This document shows positions 5,648 to 8,483 of a stretch of DNA of 8,483 nt, one piece after another (within the stretch, counting starts at the first letter, position 1; each line of letters starts with the position of its first letter). The notes beneath the pieces were generated by a model. It was not told where the DNA came from. It saw nothing but the letters and a program-made list of their open reading frames with translations, and did no database searches. This stretch comes from Nitrososphaera sp. UBA210. GTDB lineage: Archaea; Thermoproteota; Nitrososphaeria; Nitrososphaerales; Nitrososphaeraceae. The stretch spans positions 1-8,483 of the forward strand of contig DADA01000025.1 of NCBI GenBank assembly GCA_002494895.1. The letters run 5' to 3'. The position numbers and the translations under genes were made by a program.

Positions 5648-5655
5648 TTTAAATA
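5648..5655 (+). promoter_or_regulatory. TATA box of the ferredoxin gene
   Basis: TTTAAATA is centred 38 bp before the ATG, predicting a start near 5679 and a leader of about 11 nt. A second AT-rich box (TTATAAAATA, 5629-5638) lies further upstream and is a weaker candidate. Confidence 0.5.
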
Positions 5656-5689
5656 GATTCAGCATGGATCGTTTTGTTAAGTGAATTAG

Positions 5690-5983
5690 ATGCCAGTCGC
5701 AATACTTCCGGATATTAGCGAACAACACTGCATAGGCTGTGCACTCTGCGTAGAGATTTGCACCGCTCTTGGTCCAGATGTACTGAGAGTAAAGCCAGTG
5801 GAAGGCTGGAAGAGAGGTAAGGCATTCGTCTTTTACCCAGAGAGATGCATCTCTGACGGAGCATGCATCGGTGTTTGCCCAACAAAGGCAATCTTCTGGA
5901 TGAGGCCAATGGACTACACTCCAGGACAGCCAGTCCCACTAAAGAAGCACGGCCTCTTTACGAAAGGCTGGGAAGAAGGCTAA
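5690..5983 (+). CDS. Ferredoxin with two cluster motifs, one carrying Asp in place of Cys
   Basis: A 97-residue soluble electron carrier of the bacterial-type 2x[4Fe-4S] family. The first motif is C14-x2-C17-x2-C20-x3-C24, followed by Thr rather than Pro. The second is C53-x2-D56-x2-C59-x3-C63-Pro (RCISDGACIGVCPTKA), where the usual second Cys is Asp. In Pyrococcus furiosus ferredoxin an Asp at the same place can ligate a [4Fe-4S] cluster that converts easily to [3Fe-4S]; a similar site is likely here. The two motifs are split by 28 residues rich in basic and aromatic side chains, and a tail of about 30 residues follows (from about position 68). No signal peptide or membrane segment is present. 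It stands alone, divergent from tiaS, with no redox partner enzyme in view. ATG 5690 follows a well-placed TATA box, and a T-run follows the stop. Confidence 0.92.
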   Translation: MPVAILPDISEQHCIGCALCVEICTALGPDVLRVKPVEGWKRGKAFVFYPERCISDGACIGVCPTKAIFWMRPMDYTPGQPVPLKKHGLFTKGWEEG

Positions 5984-5998
5984 GTCCTTCATCACTCC

Positions 5999-6015
5999 TT
6001 TTTTCCATTTTTATT
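5999..6015 (+). terminator. T-rich terminator after the ferredoxin gene
   Basis: Runs of six and five T (5999-6004 and about 6008-6012) start 15 nt after the stop codon in a short intergenic gap, as expected for an archaeal oligo-T terminator. Confidence 0.55.
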
Positions 6016-6059
6016 ATTCGATAAATTTTTAATAACAGGATCTGTACGATTAATCTGGC

Positions 6060-6545
6060 TTGGTTGGTTGGGACGAACAGATCAAGGCTCATTTGTTCTG
6101 GATCTGGGGAGAAGAGGAAGGCTTTCTAAAGCGCGGCAAGGAGGGCATGCTGGTAATAACCGACAAGAGGCTCGTCTTTATCACAAAGACAGAGATGACT
6201 TTTAGGATGCACGACACTCACAACACCAGGCAATTCAACAGGTTCAAGGCCAAGGAAAACGTGTTTCGACCCGCTGAAGGCTACAAGCTCGAGCATCTGG
6301 AAAAGGATCTGGACAAGAGCCCCGACAACTTGGAGATACCCTTCAGCCAGATCCTCGACATAATGTCTGAGGAAAAGAGGTGGGGCACGCTTCTCAAGGT
6401 AAAGGTGAACCTGGGCGACAGATCAAAACTGCACAAGTTCTCGATAGTGAAGGGTTGGGTTAAATACCCGGCAAAGGACCCGCTCGAGTTCCAGCGGATG
6501 GACTGGAGCCCGCTTATAAGCCTTGTGAAGACGGCCTCTCCGTAA
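6060..6545 (+). CDS. Hypothetical protein with GRAM/bacterial-PH-like domain
   Basis: A 161-residue soluble protein that I cannot name. GFLKRGKEGMLVITDKRLVF (about 21-40) has the G-x-L-x-I/L-T-x-x-R-L-x-F pattern of GRAM and bacterial PH-like domains. IPFSQILDIMSEEKR (about 98-112) and LLKVKVNLGDRSKLHKFSIV (about 117-136) fit the later strands. Such domains bind lipids or act as scaffolds, but nothing fixes a role here. An insertion rich in charged residues (about 45-95) separates the strands. No transmembrane segment is visible. TTG 6060 is the start because no ATG or GTG occurs in frame until residue 30, inside the domain. An AT-rich box at 6024-6036 centred near 6031 would place transcription initiation at or beside this TTG, suggesting a leaderless mRNA. 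Its stop codon touches the TATA box of the next gene. Confidence 0.7.
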   Translation: MVGWDEQIKAHLFWIWGEEEGFLKRGKEGMLVITDKRLVFITKTEMTFRMHDTHNTRQFNRFKAKENVFRPAEGYKLEHLEKDLDKSPDNLEIPFSQILDIMSEEKRWGTLLKVKVNLGDRSKLHKFSIVKGWVKYPAKDPLEFQRMDWSPLISLVKTASP

Positions 6546-6554
6546 CTTTATATG
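6545..6554 (+). promoter_or_regulatory. TATA box of the RAM-domain gene
   Basis: ACTTTATATG overlaps the preceding stop codon and is centred about 39 bp before ATG 6588. It contains the upstream in-frame ATG at 6552, which therefore cannot be the start in a transcript made from this box. Confidence 0.55.
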
Positions 6555-6587
6555 GCATTGTCTGGAAGTTGCAACAACCGGACATTT

Positions 6588-6824
6588 ATGGCAAAGACAA
6601 AGGCATTCGTGTTTATCAACACGGATGCAGGAATCGAAAAGCTCTTGCACGATGAGATAAAAAAGCTTCAGGGCGTAAAGGAAGTGTATCCGCTGTACGG
6701 CGAATACGACCTTATGGCAATAGTCGAGGAGGAGACAGACAAGGACGTTGCCAAGATTATTTCATGGGAGCTCCGAAAGATAAAGGGAATCAGAAGCACC
6801 AATACCATGGTCGTTGCAAAGTAA
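6588..6824 (+). CDS. Stand-alone Lrp/AsnC ligand-binding (RAM) domain protein
   Basis: A 78-residue protein from ATG 6588 that is entirely the ligand-binding half of Lrp/AsnC regulators. It starts MAKTKAFVFINTDAGIEKLL, followed by KLQGVKEVYPLYGEYDLMAIVE and a final RKIKGIRSTNTMVVAK. In full regulators this alpha/beta sandwich dimerises, forms larger rings and binds amino acids. Here there is no helix-turn-helix, so it may sense a small molecule and modulate a partner. The frame is open back to ATG 6552 (90 residues), but those 12 residues do not fit the family and that ATG sits within the likely TATA box. It converges with the next gene, with only two bases between stop codons. The partner cannot be read from this window. 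Confidence 0.88.
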   Translation: MAKTKAFVFINTDAGIEKLLHDEIKKLQGVKEVYPLYGEYDLMAIVEEETDKDVAKIISWELRKIKGIRSTNTMVVAK

Positions 6825-6826
6825 GA

Positions 6827-7186
6827 TTACAGCAGCATTACCCGCACTCTTTTTCCGGCCCAGCTGCGAGGAACCACTATCTGGCCTTTCTTACCCGCAA
6901 CGTCGACGGTTCTCTCCAGGTTATTTTCGGCCGGCCTTGCTTTCTTTTCTTGAGGCTCTGGCGCGCAGGTCACTTCCTGCTTTGCTTCGCTCCCGAAATG
7001 TGGCTGACAGAACTTGCATGACTGGTCGAGCTGCTTGAATTGTCCATACCCGGACATGTGCTCGGTCCTGTGCAGGTCTATCAGCGCGATTTCTTCATGG
7101 ATCGCAATGATCTCTCTCGGAATTATCGAAGAATTTTTCTCTGGTGAAAAATATGGCGACATCATGGCTATTCCATCACGGCTCAT
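6827..7186 (-). CDS. Hypothetical protein with Cys cluster and AbrB/DUF2080-like C-terminal module
   Basis: A 119-residue protein I do not recognise as a whole. Its last 25 residues, VDVAGKKGQIVVPRSWAGKR then VRVMLL, resemble the short AbrB-like strand pattern (G-x-I-x-V-P-x-x-W-x-G-K-x-V-x-V) of DUF2080 and related proteins. The front half has a helical stretch (about 22-40) with many charged residues and an H-R-T-E-H segment. A possible metal site follows: C57-x2-C60-x2-H63, with C74 further on. The middle (75-92) is Pro/Glu/Lys rich and probably a linker. The start is uncertain: ATG 7186 gives 119 residues, while ATG 7165 or 7162 (MMSPYF) is preceded by a GTGAT-like ribosome site and is also possible. 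It lies divergent from the AIPR gene, with a 20-bp near-palindrome between them. Conservation of the N-terminal part would confirm that the gene is real. Confidence 0.65.
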   Translation of the reverse strand: MSRDGIAMMSPYFSPEKNSSIIPREIIAIHEEIALIDLHRTEHMSGYGQFKQLDQSCKFCQPHFGSEAKQEVTCAPEPQEKKARPAENNLERTVDVAGKKGQIVVPRSWAGKRVRVMLL

Positions 7187-7197
7187 CGATAATCGTT

Positions 7198-7217
7198 AAT
7201 TAGACCATGGTCAAATT
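7198..7217. repeat. 20-bp near-perfect palindrome between the DUF2080-like and AIPR genes
   Basis: AATTAGACCATGGTCAAATT has a perfect 10-bp core, GACCATGGTC (7203-7212), and matches its reverse complement at 9 of 10 positions per arm. It lies 12 bp upstream of the leftward ATG 7186 and about 104 bp before the rightward ATG 7322. This is a likely operator site, possibly for the leftward gene. Confidence 0.5.
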
Positions 7218-7269
7218 ATGTTTACACTGCGATAGACTTGTGCTAGAAAAATCGATAGTAATAGAGCAG

Positions 7270-7286
7270 CATTTAACATAAATATC
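7270..7286 (+). promoter_or_regulatory. TATA-like region of the AIPR gene
   Basis: ATTTAACATAAATATCA contains two overlapping AT-rich boxes that would place transcription between about 7301 and 7308. The purine-rich GGGGAGGAG (7303-7311) then lies at the extreme 5' end, 10 nt before the ATG, as a possible ribosome site at slightly long spacing. Confidence 0.4.
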
Positions 7287-7321
7287 ACTGTTTTATGAGA
7301 TTGGGGAGGAGAACATTCGGG

Positions 7322-8483
7322 ATGCCAGCAGCAGCTATCAACAAATTCGTTCGTCAAAGCGAAATAGATGAAGTTCATCGCGCTCTTTCGCCGTCACTGG
7401 GAGGCAAGAAGGAGAATTATTTTGGAGTTCTTTACCTTTCCAAAAAATTCAACATCCCTGAAGGCGAAGCAGCATCGTTTGTCGCACTGGACGATACTAC
7501 GGACGCGGGAATTGACGCATACTACCATGACAAGGAAAAGAAAACGCTATACATGTACGTGTTCCGCTGGTCAGAAGACCACATCTTGTTCCGGGAACCT
7601 CTGGAAAAACTGGGCAAGCATGGAATAAGCAAGATTTTCTTTGATGCCAGCAAGTCGGAAAACGATCACCCGCTGATAGTATCTCTAAAGACCTGTCTGT
7701 TCGAAAACTGGAAGACCATTGATCGGGTGGTGATCGATTTTGTATTCAACGGCGACCCCGTCGATGCCGAACAGAGCAGGGTGCTGGGCTTTCTGAGAGA
7801 GGCGGTGGAAGACAAGCGGAGCTTTATCGAAAGCTACCTGAGCCGGATCGGCGAATCGCCTGGAATGCACGACATGATCTTCCACTACATCTCCAACATC
7901 AACACCCTTGGCAGCATCACCTCGTCCAGGGTGACCGCGGAATACGTGATCAACTTTGACGGCTCACTGAGCGTGCCCCCAGCGCGGGGCGAAGGCGAAA
8001 ATCAGATGACGGTCACTTTTCTTTCGCTTGGCGACCTCTACAAGATGTACAGCGATCTGGGGGAGAGGTTCTTTGAAAAGAACCTGCGCTCCGGGCTGGA
8101 CGAAGGCAAGATGACAAACGTACAGATAAGGAATTCCCTGCGGACCATAATAGATGGCCAGGAGGAGCCGCAGAACTTTGCCCTATACCACAACGGGATT
8201 ACCCTGACTGCGCAGGATCTTGAAGTGAACGGGCCTTCGACGGTCAGGATGGTCGAGCCCAGGATCCTCAACGGCGCCCAGACGGTAAAGATACTGAAAC
8301 ATTTTGTTGACGAAGAATCGCAAAAGCAGCGGCGCTCTTCTCGGAAAAAGAAAAGCAGCGAATCATCAGCTGAAAGTGCAGGCGGTGCTGACAAGACAAT
8401 AGACAGCAGCGGAGGGCTGCTTACAACCACAACTATTGCTCCGGCGTCGCTGCAAAAGAAACTTTCAGAAACAAAGGTGATGG
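7322..8483 (+). CDS. AIPR-family (abortive infection phage resistance) protein, 3' end outside window
   Basis: The frame is open for 387 codons from ATG 7322 to the window edge without a stop. The AIPR signature is clear: FFEKNLRSGL (250-259), NSLRTI, then PQNFALYHNGITLTAQ (about 283-298) and PRILNGAQTVKIL (317-321 is NGAQT). AIPR proteins are linked to abortive infection and usually carry a Mrr-like PD-(D/E)xK nuclease part at the N-terminus. Here DAGIDAYY (61-68) fits the first acidic motif, but the second strand reads LYMYVFRWS, with R82 where a catalytic Lys of a Q-x-K motif would be expected. After NGAQT a Ser/Lys-rich low-complexity insert (about 330-365) interrupts the domain before the frame resumes with KKLSETKVM. 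The gene is preceded by GGGGAGGAG and a TATA-like region. Family membership is well supported; a defence role is inferred from the family. Confidence 0.85.
   Translation, partial: MPAAAINKFVRQSEIDEVHRALSPSLGGKKENYFGVLYLSKKFNIPEGEAASFVALDDTTDAGIDAYYHDKEKKTLYMYVFRWSEDHILFREPLEKLGKHGISKIFFDASKSENDHPLIVSLKTCLFENWKTIDRVVIDFVFNGDPVDAEQSRVLGFLREAVEDKRSFIESYLSRIGESPGMHDMIFHYISNINTLGSITSSRVTAEYVINFDGSLSVPPARGEGENQMTVTFLSLGDLYKMYSDLGERFFEKNLRSGLDEGKMTNVQIRNSLRTIIDGQEEPQNFALYHNGITLTAQDLEVNGPSTVRMVEPRILNGAQTVKILKHFVDEESQKQRRSSRKKKSSESSAESAGGADKTIDSSGGLLTTTTIAPASLQKKLSETKVM

Noticed and set aside
6059..6072. Short tandem TTGG-like repeat (CTTGGTTGGTTGGG)
   Set aside because: Only two to three units at the start of a gene; too short to call a functional repeat.
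6552..6587. Upstream ATG start for the RAM-domain protein
   Set aside because: The ATG lies inside the probable TATA box and the extra 12 residues do not fit the family.
8038..8430. A 130-codon minus-strand frame near the right edge
   Set aside because: It is an antisense shadow of the AIPR gene; its Ser-rich translation mirrors the coding strand.

Overview
The window reads as chromosomal DNA from an ammonia-oxidising-type archaeon (Thaumarchaeota/Nitrososphaerota), most like a moderate-GC Nitrososphaera relative. The pointers are the C-terminus of an archaeal PolD large subunit, a TiaS tRNA-Ile2 agmatinyltransferase, an archaeal initiator tRNA with bulge-helix-bulge introns, TATA boxes about 25-27 nt from inferred transcription starts, very short leaders, T-run terminators and several TTG/GTG starts. 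The genus is inferred from gene content and style, not from a search.

Layout. 1-558 (+) is the end of DNA polymerase D subunit DP2. It meets, in a shared CTAG, a minus-strand pair: a threonine-synthase-like PLP enzyme (3114-1897), followed after one base by a fused ubiquitin-like/E1 protein (1895-555). Upstream of this pair lie a dense cluster of inverted and direct repeats and the monofunctional hisI (3608-3279, -). Divergent from hisI is a short orphan Hcp-like gene (to 4021, +). Next comes an initiator tRNA-Met gene (4145-4264, +) with two short introns. Its sequence is also, on the opposite strand, the last 26 codons of tiaS (5567-4185, -). Divergent from tiaS is a ferredoxin with an Asp in one cluster motif (5690-5983, +). 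Then follow a GRAM/PH-like hypothetical (6060-6545, +), a stand-alone Lrp/AsnC-type RAM domain (6588-6824, +), a Cys-rich hypothetical with an AbrB/DUF2080-like C-terminal module (7186-6827, -), and a large AIPR-family (abortive infection/phage resistance) gene running off the right edge (7322 onward, +).

How it fits together. Most genes are housekeeping: replication, Thr/His or sulfur metabolism, tRNA decoding and electron transfer. The thrC-like/E1-fusion pair is probably one transcript and could be a sulfur-carrier system feeding a PLP enzyme. The tiaS/initiator-tRNA overlap is the most striking structure. One gene handles a CAU-anticodon tRNA (Ile2), the other is a CAU-anticodon tRNA (initiator Met), and the tiaS stop codon lies inside the first tRNA intron. 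The right end looks more accessory (AIPR plus a DUF2080-like neighbour, with a 20-bp near-palindrome between them). No stretch above 300 bases lacks a gene, and I saw no CRISPR array, insertion sequence or rRNA.
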